Below, piece by piece: positions 7,033 to 14,439 of a stretch of DNA of 16,512 nt. Made by a program: the position numbers and the translations under genes. The stretch is from positions 1 through 16,512 of the forward strand of contig JBKCHO010000025.1 in the NCBI GenBank assembly GCA_046302815.1, in the 5' to 3' direction. The stretch is from JALRAP01 sp046302815. Lineage in GTDB: Bacteria; Bacteroidota; Bacteroidia; AKYH767-A; OLB10. How positions within the stretch are numbered: the stretch's first letter is position 1; each line of letters begins with the position of its first letter. The notes beneath the pieces are model-generated. The model was not told the DNA's origin. It saw only the letters and a program-made list of their open reading frames with translations, and did no database searches.

Positions 7033-8189
7033 CTGTTAAATTCAAATTTTCCCATGTATGACAAGGCGTATCCATTGGATGAAGCCATCTGGTTTAAAGA
7101 ATTGATCATTGTTCTTTCAAAGTTCTGAGACTTGCTTATACCTCTCTCATCCAACATCCGATTGATCTGATCTTGACGGTCGAGTGGCAGGTGGTTTCTC
7201 AGCCGGGCAAGTATATCTTTACGCGTGTCTCTTAATTTGGAAATATGTGTCGCAAAAACATCTTCGTTTACATTTTTCAATGAGTCCGGCTGTTGGGATA
7301 GAGATTTATTAGGTAAGCTTTTATTGATTCGAAAGTAATCAACCATATCCCAATCGAATTGGCGGTATTGATACAAGTTGGATATTTTAAAATAGAGCCT
7401 CGATTCATAAGACATCATACTGGATTCATTGGCTTTTTGATCTGCCAATGTCATCATCTTTAACCTATCTTCTCCATTCCTTCCATAGGGAGCATAGGTG
7501 GAGGTAAGTGCTTTAGAAAGACGGAGCAGTTCAGATGTATCATTCGAGGTCAGTAAAACAGGAGGTCTACGATGTATAAATATGTCGTATGGCTTTCCAC
7601 CGGTCAGTTTGGCAATAGTTCTCCAACCAACCTCCTCCTCCGGAATGCTTCGGGTCGTACGGCAGTACATAGTATTCACTACGATTCCCTCCTTAACTGC
7701 CATTTCGCATGCATCCAAATAGTTCATTGGACCTAGATCCACTCTACCATTACCAATTAGATAAATGACTTTAATCGCATCCGATGACTCACTCCATCTC
7801 AAACTCTTGATGCATGTCCTGAGTGCCATACCCACCATTTGATCACCCTTTTCAATGTAGGGCTGCATTTTAAAAAGCTCATTGCTTAAAAAATCGTAAT
7901 CATCTGTGAGCCCTGTAATCACTTTGACATACCCCGTTTTGGCACCAAAACTGGGTCTTGAGAACCCTACTACAGCTATCCGGAGCTTGGGTGTTGGTTT
8001 GTAATTGTTAACCTGATTAACTACTTCCCAAATTCGATCCCTGATGTCATCTAAAATACCATTTGAACTTCCAGATAGGTCAACGCAAATGGCAACATCC
8101 ATTGTTCTTACCGTCTCCTGATTCGCCAAATGAAAATTGAATGGAGTCAGGGATAGAACCAAAAAAAGAATTGAAACCTTTAGCTTCAT
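7029..8189 (-). CDS. secreted von Willebrand factor type A domain protein with altered metal site
   Basis: A 386-residue protein with an N-terminal signal peptide (about residues 1-23, hydrophobic core VSILFLVLSL) and a VWA domain from about 30 to 225. The first metal-ion-dependent adhesion motif, DLSGS (residues 37-41), is intact. In my alignment by eye the conserved Thr of the second motif is Gln (GDQMVGMAL) and the Asp of the third motif is Asn (YLIGNGR), so metal binding may be weak or changed. The roughly 160-residue C-terminal part is mostly helical and charged, with no domain I recognise. The start at 8189 is preferred because it begins the signal peptide; an in-frame ATG at 8231 adds 14 polar residues. 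A -7 motif lies 53 nt upstream. It overlaps cvpA by 4 bp. It may be periplasmic or surface-exposed; no sorting domain is seen at the C-terminus. Confidence 0.82.
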   Translation of the reverse strand: MKLKVSILFLVLSLTPFNFHLANQETVRTMDVAICVDLSGSSNGILDDIRDRIWEVVNQVNNYKPTPKLRIAVVGFSRPSFGAKTGYVKVITGLTDDYDFLSNELFKMQPYIEKGDQMVGMALRTCIKSLRWSESSDAIKVIYLIGNGRVDLGPMNYLDACEMAVKEGIVVNTMYCRTTRSIPEEEVGWRTIAKLTGGKPYDIFIHRRPPVLLTSNDTSELLRLSKALTSTYAPYGRNGEDRLKMMTLADQKANESSMMSYESRLYFKISNLYQYRQFDWDMVDYFRINKSLPNKSLSQQPDSLKNVNEDVFATHISKLRDTRKDILARLRNHLPLDRQDQINRMLDERGISKSQNFERTMINSLNQMASSNGYALSYMGKFEFNR

Positions 8190-8242
8190 CGAACTCATTT
8201 GAATTTCTGTTGGATTTGATGATTGCACCAAATCAACTCTAA

Positions 8243-8250
8243 CAAAATTA
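8243..8250 (-). promoter_or_regulatory. putative -7 element for the VWA-cvpA operon
   Basis: On the minus strand the site is TAATTTTG, matching TAnnTTTG. The start codon at 8189 lies 53 nt downstream, giving a leader of roughly 45-50 nt. No TTG is present at the ideal -33 distance. It faces away from a matching element for the 8300 gene in the same gap. Confidence 0.5.
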
Positions 8251-8283
8251 GGAACGATGACCCGCCCCCTTGCATAACCTTCT

Positions 8284-8291
8284 TATATTTG
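8284..8291 (+). promoter_or_regulatory. putative -7 element for the 8300 gene
   Basis: TATATTTG matches the Bacteroidota -7 consensus TAnnTTTG. It ends 8 nt before the ATG at 8300, so the predicted transcript would have almost no leader. A TTG at 8270-8272 is present but only 11 nt away, too close for a standard -33 box. Confidence 0.45.
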
Positions 8292-8299
8292 TTAACACT

Positions 8300-8653
8300 A
8301 TGGATTTGAAAAGTATAGATGAAATCCGGCAGCAATGGAATGTCGTATTGAAGAAAATAGAGGATCAATTTGGGGTAGATCCCGATCTGCAAGGGGTGTT
8401 GTTTATCATTGGCGTGCAGGAATTAGGACAAGGATCGAGGTCTTTTTCGAAAAATGAAAAACAGGATTTAATGCATATTGCCACCTGTAGGCTCTTGAGC
8501 TACTATGGATACTACATTTTGAAAGGACAAGACGAGGAAGGCTGGCCACATTGGGAATTGGTAGAGAAAATACCAAACCTTTCGCTGAAGGAACAGGATA
8601 TAATACTTAAAAAATCTGTTATCAGATACTTTAAGGAAAATAATTTTATCTGA
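8300..8653 (+). CDS. small uncharacterised protein, likely conserved in Bacteroidota
   Basis: A 117-residue cytosolic-looking protein with no signal peptide and no membrane helix. Its central stretch (GVLFIIGVQELGQG, then a basic FSKNEKQDLMHIA segment, then LLSYYGYYILKGQDEEGWPHWELV) has the look of a conserved domain, and I recall similar unannotated proteins in this phylum, but I cannot assign a family name or function. The ATG at 8300 (MDLKSIDEI) is preferred over the in-frame ATG at 8270, because the latter would lie upstream of the -7 promoter motif at 8284-8291 and adds MHNLLIFVNT. The codon usage resembles its neighbours. The gene stands alone: it is divergent from the VWA operon, and its last 8 bp overlap the end of the convergent lipoprotein gene. 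Confidence 0.72.
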   Translation: MDLKSIDEIRQQWNVVLKKIEDQFGVDPDLQGVLFIIGVQELGQGSRSFSKNEKQDLMHIATCRLLSYYGYYILKGQDEEGWPHWELVEKIPNLSLKEQDIILKKSVIRYFKENNFI

Positions 8654-8996
8654 TAATCAATGATTTAGTTACCTTTTTTGATTGCTCAAGCCTTATAAAA
8701 TCTCTTGCGGATAAGGTTCCTTTTTCTGCTTCAACTATTAAAACGCTTTCCAATTCAAAAGAAAAATAGGCCTGACCAAACTCATCCGTAAGCTGAGTTT
8801 GATTCACGGAAGCTTGAACTCCATTCACGGGATTGGTTACACTGTCTTGGCGAAGCACCACTGTTGCACTAGTAATTCTGGCGCCCAAGCTATCTGTAAC
8901 AATCACAACCGCTTCTGCGGGCCCCTCTTTCTTGCAAGAGGTGGTCGATAAACCAGCAGCTGATAAGAAGGCTGCAACAAGCAATAGGGTTCTCAT
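8646..8996 (-). CDS. small lipoprotein of unknown function with a beta-sandwich-like domain
   Basis: A 116-residue predicted lipoprotein: a hydrophobic N-terminus (TLLLVAAFLSAAGL) leads into STTSC, with the lipidation cysteine at residue 21, followed by KKEGPAEA. The mature part of about 95 residues alternates hydrophobic and polar residues (AVVIVTDSLGARITSATVVLRQD, then FGQAYFSFELESVLIVEAEKG), which suggests an Ig-like or carboxypeptidase-regulatory-like beta fold. That fold is inferred from pattern only. The promoter is the best match in the window (-7 element at 9045-9038 with a TTG 20 nt upstream). Its 3' end overlaps the convergent small gene by 8 bp, and it is divergent from the cyclophilin lipoprotein. 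No function can be assigned. Confidence 0.72.
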   Translation of the reverse strand: MRTLLLVAAFLSAAGLSTTSCKKEGPAEAVVIVTDSLGARITSATVVLRQDSVTNPVNGVQASVNQTQLTDEFGQAYFSFELESVLIVEAEKGTLSARDFIRLEQSKKVTKSLIIR

Positions 8997-9015
8997 TTCA
9001 GGGATTATAATTTCT

Positions 9016-9023
9016 TAAGTTTG
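9016..9023 (+). promoter_or_regulatory. putative -7 element for the cyclophilin-pheS unit
   Basis: TAAGTTTG matches TAnnTTTG and lies 55 nt before the ATG at 9079, giving a leader of about 50 nt. The expected -33 TTG is not seen. It is divergent from, and interleaved with, the promoter of the small lipoprotein gene. Confidence 0.5.
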
Positions 9024-9037
9024 CGTTGCAATTGAGT

Positions 9038-9068
9038 CAAAGTTAATTCATTTCCCATAAACAACCAA
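9038..9068 (-). promoter_or_regulatory. Bacteroidota-type promoter for the small lipoprotein gene
   Basis: On the minus strand a TTG (9068-9066) is followed after exactly 20 nt by TAACTTTG (9045-9038). This fits the Bacteroidota primary-sigma pattern TTG, about 19-21 nt, TAnnTTTG. Transcription would start near 9033, giving a leader of about 37 nt before the ATG at 8996. It is the only site in the window with both elements at proper spacing. Confidence 0.65.
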
Positions 9069-9078
9069 AAAGACCAAC

Positions 9079-9756
9079 ATGAAAAAGTACCTCTTTTTTC
9101 TTTGGACCGTGGCTATTGCCGGTTGTGGCACCACCAGTAAATCTGTAAAACCTCAAGCCGAAGCACCAAAAAACACCGTGCTCATAGCCACCGATTTTGG
9201 TGAAATCAAAATAAAGCTATACGATGAAACCCCACTGCATAAGGACAATTTCATAAAACTTGTACAAAGTGGTTTTTACGATGATTTATTGTTTCACAGA
9301 GTCATCAAAGGCTTTATGATACAAGGTGGTGATCCGCTATCAAAAACAGCTGGACCTGATGTAGCCCTTGGAGGAGGTGGTGGTGATATGGCGCGGATTC
9401 CAGCCGAGTTCAAACCAAACTTGCATCACAAAAAAGGTGTTTTGGCAGCCGCTCGTGATGGTAATGCAGAGAAAGCATCCAGCGCATGTCAATTCTATAT
9501 TGTTCAAGGCAAAACCTACTCGGATGCTGAGTTGGATGGAATGCAATCGCGACTTGGAATCACTTACACAGAACAACAGCGAAATGATTACAAGACCATC
9601 GGGGGCACCCCATTCTTAGACATGAACTACACTGTTTTCGGGGAAGTGGTGGAAGGCATCCAAGTTGTGGACAGCATTGCGGCGGTTGCAACCCGAAAAG
9701 ATAAAGGCGATAGGCCTGTTTCCGATGTGAAAATGCGAATTCGCATGGTCAAATAA
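9079..9756 (+). CDS. cyclophilin-type peptidyl-prolyl isomerase lipoprotein
   Basis: A 225-residue cyclophilin anchored as a lipoprotein. The signal KKYLFFLWTVAIAGC places the lipidated cysteine at residue 16, and a short Lys/Pro/Ala linker follows. The cyclophilin domain runs from about residue 32 to the end. It has LFHRVIKGFMIQGGDP with the catalytic Arg74, then ACQFYIVQG and the closing YTVFGEVVEGIQVVDSI. Compared with short bacterial cyclophilins it carries an insert between FYIVQG and TPFLDMNYTVFGEV (about residues 142-180, including YSDAELDGMQSRLG and TYTEQQRNDYK), a form I know from this phylum. It probably assists protein folding in the periplasm or at a membrane face. It starts a short unit with pheS 35 bp downstream, with which it has no evident functional link. 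Confidence 0.92.
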   Translation: MKKYLFFLWTVAIAGCGTTSKSVKPQAEAPKNTVLIATDFGEIKIKLYDETPLHKDNFIKLVQSGFYDDLLFHRVIKGFMIQGGDPLSKTAGPDVALGGGGGDMARIPAEFKPNLHHKKGVLAAARDGNAEKASSACQFYIVQGKTYSDAELDGMQSRLGITYTEQQRNDYKTIGGTPFLDMNYTVFGEVVEGIQVVDSIAAVATRKDKGDRPVSDVKMRIRMVK

Positions 9757-9791
9757 TCATCAGAACACCTAAATCAAACTCGAAACTGGAA

Positions 9792-10799
9792 ATGGAAACA
9801 GGAAAATTGCTTGAGGAAGCCTTGAGTTTCCACGCAGAGAGCAAAGAACAGTTGGAAGCCTTCAAGTCCAGGTTTCTAGGTAAAAAGGGGGTTCTAACCG
9901 AACTCTTCGCGCAAATGAAAACGGTTGGTGCAGAAGATCGGAAAGAGTTTGGTCAGAAAGTAAATGCTATCAAACAGGCCGCTGAGGAAAAAATCTCACA
10001 CTATGTTGCTGTTTTTGAGAACAGCGAGTCGAACACCGTATCTGACACTGACCTGAGCCTACCTGGTCAGTTTTATCCTTTGGGGTCAATGCACCCGGTA
10101 AGCAAGGTGCGCCGTCAAATACTGGAGATTTTCTCGCGCATCGGATTCACTATTGCAGAAGGACCGGAGATCGAAGATGATTGGCATAATTTCAGTGCTT
10201 TGAATTTCCCTCCAGAGCATCCTGCCAGAGATATGCAGGATACATTTTTCATGGAAGGAGAAGGACAATTCGCATTGCGCACACACACATCTTCCGTGCA
10301 AGTGCGTATCATGGAAAATGGAAAACCACCCATTCGAATCACGGCACCGGGCAGAGTCTATCGCAATGAAGCCATATCTGCTAGAGCCCACTGCCTATTT
10401 CACCAAGTAGAAGGACTTTACATAGACAAAAATGTGTCGTTTGCCGATTTGAAGCAGACCTTGCTGTATTTCGCTAAAGAGATGTTCGGTGCTGATACAA
10501 AAATTAGGCTGAGACCCTCCTATTTTCCATTCACAGAGCCCTCCGCCGAGATGGATGTATCGTGCAACATTTGTTCGGGTAAAGGTTGCAATATTTGCAA
10601 GGGAACAGGCTGGTTGGAAATAATGGGGTGCGGCATGGTAGATCCACAAGTACTAACCAATTGTGGAATAGATCCCCAGCATTACTCAGGATATGCCTTC
10701 GGAATGGGTGTTGAACGCATTACCATGCTCAAATACTCCATCAAAGACCTTAGACTGTTTTTCGAAAACGACATCAAATTCCTGGAGCAATTCAGGTGA
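9792..10799 (+). CDS. pheS: phenylalanine-tRNA ligase alpha subunit
   Basis: A 335-residue catalytic subunit of the (alpha-beta)2 enzyme that charges tRNA-Phe. The N-terminal coiled-coil arm (about residues 1-85) includes FKSRFLGKKGVLTELF. The class II catalytic core follows: HPVSKVRRQILEIFSRIGF, GPEIEDDWHNFSALNFP, RTHTSSVQVRIM, RVYRNEAISARAHCLFHQVEGL and FPFTEPSAEMDV. It ends in the motif 3 segment GYAFGMGVERITMLKY. Two CxxCxGxG units (Cys258, 261, 266, 269) precede WLEIMGCGMVDP and resemble a zinc knuckle; similar cysteine inserts occur in PheS of other phyla. The length is normal. pheT is not adjacent, so the two subunits are encoded apart, as is common in Bacteroidota. It may be transcribed with the cyclophilin upstream. 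The convergent rodA ends 7 bp beyond, with no terminator between. Confidence 0.97.
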   Translation: METGKLLEEALSFHAESKEQLEAFKSRFLGKKGVLTELFAQMKTVGAEDRKEFGQKVNAIKQAAEEKISHYVAVFENSESNTVSDTDLSLPGQFYPLGSMHPVSKVRRQILEIFSRIGFTIAEGPEIEDDWHNFSALNFPPEHPARDMQDTFFMEGEGQFALRTHTSSVQVRIMENGKPPIRITAPGRVYRNEAISARAHCLFHQVEGLYIDKNVSFADLKQTLLYFAKEMFGADTKIRLRPSYFPFTEPSAEMDVSCNICSGKGCNICKGTGWLEIMGCGMVDPQVLTNCGIDPQHYSGYAFGMGVERITMLKYSIKDLRLFFENDIKFLEQFR

Positions 10800-10806
10800 A
10801 GACTCA

Positions 10807-12069
10807 TCATCTTAGAACAAACATCCTATAGCTGTCTAGTTTCACCAACACAAACAGCAAGATAGTAAATGCCCAAAGTGATGACCCTCCATAACTCATA
10901 AATGGAAGCGGAATTCCAATGACAGGCAGCAATCCGATGGTCATACCGATGTTAACCATGAGATGCATGAAAATTATAGAAGCTACACCGTAAGCGTAAA
11001 TCCTGGTGAAATTCGACTTCTGTCTTTCGGCCACGGTAATAATTCGATAAATCAATGCCGTAAAAAGTCCAATAACCACAAAGGCTCCGAAAAAACCCCA
11101 CTCCTCCCCTACCGTACAAAAAATAAAATCAGTGCTTTGCTCAGGCACGAAGTCGAATTTGGTTTGGGTGCCATTTAGATATCCTTTTCCAAAAAATCCG
11201 CCAGAGCCAATTGCGATTAGACTTTGGTTCACATTGTATCCTGCACCCTTCAAATCGGTTTCCTTTCCCAACAAAACATTAATCCTTTGCTTCTGATGAG
11301 GTTCAAGCACTTCATTAAAAAAGAAATCGACACTGAATACGGCTCCAGCTGCTATTGAGAAAATGAAAAACAATGTAATGATGTTTCTCTTAGTGCGTCG
11401 AACAAGTAGCAGCGCAATGAGGGTGAATCCAAGAAGCACAGTAATGATGGTAAATTTATCAATCATCAATGCCAAAACAAACAATAGGGCAGAAACAAAA
11501 CCGATAATCAGCACATTTTGGGACAACCCTTCTCTGTAAAGTACGAATACAAATGAGCAAAATACCAGAGCTGATCCAGTGTCGTTCTGAAGAAGTATCA
11601 TAGCCATTGGAATTAGTATAATCACGCCGGCAATGAATTTGGTGCGAACCTCCCTCATTTCGATATTGACTGCGCTCAAGAATCTAGCCAAGGCTAGTGC
11701 CGTTGCCATTTTGGTAAACTCGGCAGGCTGCAGCCTGAACGAACCAATCTCAAACCAGGATTTTGACCCAGCCACCTCCTTGCCAAAAACAAGTACGGCG
11801 ACAAGCAACAACAACGACAAAACATATCCTGGTATGGCAAATGCTTCGTAGAATTTACTGTCTATGATAAGGATGAAAATCGCAATGACAATAGATGTAA
11901 GTATCCAAATCAGCTGTTTTCCATAATTCTGAGACAAGTCAAAAATACTGCTGTGATCTTCATTGTATACTGCCGAGTAGATGTTCAGCCAACCGATGAG
12001 TGCCAATGCCATATAGATACCCACCAACATCCAATCTATGTTCTCAAATATGCTTCGTTGCTGTCTCAT
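10807..12069 (-). CDS. rodA: rod shape-determining protein RodA, SEDS peptidoglycan polymerase
   Basis: A 420-residue polytopic membrane protein of the SEDS family (RodA/FtsW/SpoVE), the glycosyltransferase that polymerises lipid II into glycan strands for side-wall growth, paired with PBP2. About ten membrane helices are visible. Signatures are RLQPAEFTKMATALALARF near residue 115, KFDFVPEQSTDFIFCTVGEE with the Asp314 that corresponds to the catalytic aspartate, and PLPFMSYGGSS near the C-terminus. It is somewhat longer than E. coli RodA (370); much of the extra length appears to be in the central segment of about residues 190-260. It is the last gene of the elongasome operon, starting 16 bp after the PBP2 stop. 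RodA rather than FtsW is supported by this context. Confidence 0.95.
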   Translation of the reverse strand: MRQQRSIFENIDWMLVGIYMALALIGWLNIYSAVYNEDHSSIFDLSQNYGKQLIWILTSIVIAIFILIIDSKFYEAFAIPGYVLSLLLLVAVLVFGKEVAGSKSWFEIGSFRLQPAEFTKMATALALARFLSAVNIEMREVRTKFIAGVIILIPMAMILLQNDTGSALVFCSFVFVLYREGLSQNVLIIGFVSALLFVLALMIDKFTIITVLLGFTLIALLLVRRTKRNIITLFFIFSIAAGAVFSVDFFFNEVLEPHQKQRINVLLGKETDLKGAGYNVNQSLIAIGSGGFFGKGYLNGTQTKFDFVPEQSTDFIFCTVGEEWGFFGAFVVIGLFTALIYRIITVAERQKSNFTRIYAYGVASIIFMHLMVNIGMTIGLLPVIGIPLPFMSYGGSSLWAFTILLFVLVKLDSYRMFVLR

Positions 12070-12085
12070 AGCTGTAGTATCGGCT

Positions 12086-13924
12086 TCAATCTGCAGAGGC
12101 TGTATCCCGCTTGGCTGCTACATGTCCAGGCATAAGATTGCTATTTACCATACGATCATAAAGATCGGGTCTAGAAATGCTGTCGGTTAGGTATTTTTCC
12201 ATCATCAAGCTTCCCATTGGTGCTGCCCACTCACCACCCCAGCCGGCGTTTTCAACCATTATTGCGATAGCGATTCTTGGGTTTTCGCGAGGTGCAAATG
12301 CTACAAACAAGGAATGGTCTTTTCCGTGAGGGTTTTGAGCTGTACCGGTTTTTCCACAAATGGCAACATTTCCAAACTTGGCAACCTTGGCTGTTCCTGC
12401 TTCCACCACCATTTGCATACCTTGATGTACCACTTCAAAATGAGAGGGATCAATCAATGTCTTCTGCTTTAAATACAAACCACGGGTCCTGTTGGCCTTT
12501 CCACCGATTTTACGCACCATGTGGGGAATGTAATAATAACCTTTGTTGGCAATGGCACAAATGATATTGGCCATCTGGAGTGGCGTTACTCCTAACTCAC
12601 CTTGACCTATGCCCAATGAATATATAGTGGAAGCCCTCCATCGACCTTTGCCATAATACTTATCATAAAACTCTACCGAAGGTACCAGCCCTTTAAGTTC
12701 ATGGGGTAGATCCACACCGATCTTTCTGCCGATGCCAAATGCTAGTACATGATCCCTCCATCTACGATAACCGGCTTCGCTGTTTCCAAACTTCTTCGCA
12801 TCAACCACGGCTCGGAATGAATTACAGAAATATGGATTGCAGGAATACTGTATAGCCCCCTCCAATGCCACATCGGGGTGTGGATGGCATTTAACCGATT
12901 TGGAACCGACAACAAAAGAGTGATTGAAAGTGGTTCCGTTGTGAATCAAGCCCTCTTGGAGTGCGATTAAAGCGTTTACCAACTTGAAGGTGGAACCGGG
13001 AGGGTAGTAGGCTTGAGTAGCCCTATTGAACAATGGCTTTGTCGGATCTTTCAAGAGCCGCGCATAGTTGTTCGACCTTGTTCTTCCAACCATTAGATTG
13101 GGATCATAGGATGGCTTGGTTACCAAAGCGAGTATTTCACCAGTTGCTGGTTCAATAGCAACTATGCTTCCAACCTTATCCTTAAGTAGCATCTCACCCA
13201 ATTGCTGTAGCTCCAAATCCAAAGTCACTTCCAAATTCTGGCCCGCAACAGGCAAGGTATCATAACGACCCTCTGCAAAGCTGCCCTTCTCCCTATTGTG
13301 AACATCAACCATAACAACCCGCACACCGCGCCTTCCCCTCAGTTCTTCTTCATAAGATTTCTCCAATCCCGAAATGCCCACATAATCGCCTTGTTTGTAA
13401 TAGGTGTTGGATTGCAAAAGCTTATCATCTGCTTCTCCAATGTATCCCAGCGAATGGGCGGAAACAAGTTCGGGATACCTACGAAGAGTTCTGGGCTGAA
13501 CGAAAAAACCCTTGTATTTGTAGAGCCTTTCCTGCAATACTGCATATGTGGCGGCGGAAATCTGTTTTTCAAATACGGATGCCTTTACCCTAGAGTATTT
13601 CTTTGCTTTGGTCATCTTCTTTTGGAAATCCTCCTTGGTGATTCCGAGCAGCGCACAGAATGATAATGTGTCGATATCCTTAACTTGCCGTGGTGTTACC
13701 ATTACATCGTAAACAGCTTCGTTGTAGACCAAAAGCTTGCCATTGCGATCGTAAACAAGGCCGCGTGCTGGGTAATCGGTGATGGTACGCAAGACATTGT
13801 TGTTTGCCGATAGCTTGTATCGATCCTCTACCACTTGTATATAAAAAATCCGAACAAGGAATATAATGGAGACCGTGGTAACAATACCAAGAAAAACATA
13901 TTGGTGACCGGTTCTCTGCTTCAT
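12086..13924 (-). CDS. mrdA: penicillin-binding protein 2, elongation-specific transpeptidase
   Basis: A 612-residue class B PBP that crosslinks peptidoglycan during rod elongation and partners RodA. It has a short cytoplasmic N-terminus and a membrane anchor at about residues 9-27. The dimerisation/pedestal domain includes TDYPARGLVYDRNGKLL. The transpeptidase domain starts near residue 230 and has all three active-site motifs: STFK with Ser311 and Lys314, SCN with Ser361 and Asn363, and KTGT with Lys525. The Cys at 362 in SxN is a family-compatible filling. The length is normal for PBP2 (about 600-630). Its ATG overlaps the mreD stop by 4 bp (ATGA), so the two are translationally coupled. 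rodA follows 16 bp downstream, giving the polymerase and crosslinker from one transcript. Confidence 0.96.
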   Translation of the reverse strand: MKQRTGHQYVFLGIVTTVSIIFLVRIFYIQVVEDRYKLSANNNVLRTITDYPARGLVYDRNGKLLVYNEAVYDVMVTPRQVKDIDTLSFCALLGITKEDFQKKMTKAKKYSRVKASVFEKQISAATYAVLQERLYKYKGFFVQPRTLRRYPELVSAHSLGYIGEADDKLLQSNTYYKQGDYVGISGLEKSYEEELRGRRGVRVVMVDVHNREKGSFAEGRYDTLPVAGQNLEVTLDLELQQLGEMLLKDKVGSIVAIEPATGEILALVTKPSYDPNLMVGRTRSNNYARLLKDPTKPLFNRATQAYYPPGSTFKLVNALIALQEGLIHNGTTFNHSFVVGSKSVKCHPHPDVALEGAIQYSCNPYFCNSFRAVVDAKKFGNSEAGYRRWRDHVLAFGIGRKIGVDLPHELKGLVPSVEFYDKYYGKGRWRASTIYSLGIGQGELGVTPLQMANIICAIANKGYYYIPHMVRKIGGKANRTRGLYLKQKTLIDPSHFEVVHQGMQMVVEAGTAKVAKFGNVAICGKTGTAQNPHGKDHSLFVAFAPRENPRIAIAIMVENAGWGGEWAAPMGSLMMEKYLTDSISRPDLYDRMVNSNLMPGHVAAKRDTASAD

Positions 13925-14439
13925 TTTTTCATAGCGGACTTATCCGTGAGAAACTGAAAGATGACAATTAGAAATACGGTCATAACCGAGCTTAGAAATA
14001 CCCTGGCGATGGTTGGTAAAAATTCAGAAATCCTGAAAACCTCAATCAGGAATAGCATGAGGTGGTGCAGAAAAACCAATATTGACGCGTATAAAATGAA
14101 CCAATTCAACCCAAACTCTCGAATGGATGGAGATGACTCGGTTTCATAACCTTCCCGAGGTGCCATGAATTTCAGAATAGTAGGTCGAAGATAGGCGAGG
14201 AAGACGGAAGACGCAGCATGCATTCCTCCTGAGTTGGAGAACATATCTATGACCAAGCCCATCACAAATGCGATCAGTAAAAGTGCCGGACCTGGAATGC
14301 GGACTGGAAGCACAAGAAGAAACAGAACATAAACGAATGGATTTATGTATCCGCCAAGGTTGACATTGTTAAATAGGGCAACTTGCACGATCAAAAGCGT
14401 GAAAAACAAAAGTGTATTCCTAATCAAATCAGTTATCAT
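13921..14439 (-). CDS. mreD: rod shape-determining protein MreD
   Basis: A 172-residue inner-membrane protein of the elongasome, thought to link MreC with PBP2 and RodA. It is very hydrophobic, with about five membrane segments (opening LIRNTLLFFTLLIVQVALFNNVNLGGYINPFVYVLF in pieces, then LLLIAFVMGLVIDMFSNSGG). The G-x-x-x-D-M-x-S-x-x-G-x-H-A-A pattern (GLVIDMFSNSGGMHAA) is typical of MreD. The gene starts inside the end of mreC (11-bp overlap) and ends in an ATGA overlap with the PBP2 gene. Sequence conservation of MreD is low, and the call rests on this motif, topology and the operon position. Confidence 0.93.
   Translation of the reverse strand: MITDLIRNTLLFFTLLIVQVALFNNVNLGGYINPFVYVLFLLVLPVRIPGPALLLIAFVMGLVIDMFSNSGGMHAASSVFLAYLRPTILKFMAPREGYETESSPSIREFGLNWFILYASILVFLHHLMLFLIEVFRISEFLPTIARVFLSSVMTVFLIVIFQFLTDKSAMKK

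Noticed and set aside
8190..8231. Upstream start of the VWA gene at 8231
   Set aside because: It would put 14 polar residues before the signal peptide. The start at 8189 gives a standard signal sequence.
13298..13663. 121-codon plus-strand open frame opposite the PBP2 gene
   Set aside because: It lies entirely within the PBP2 pedestal coding region on the other strand and has no supporting features.
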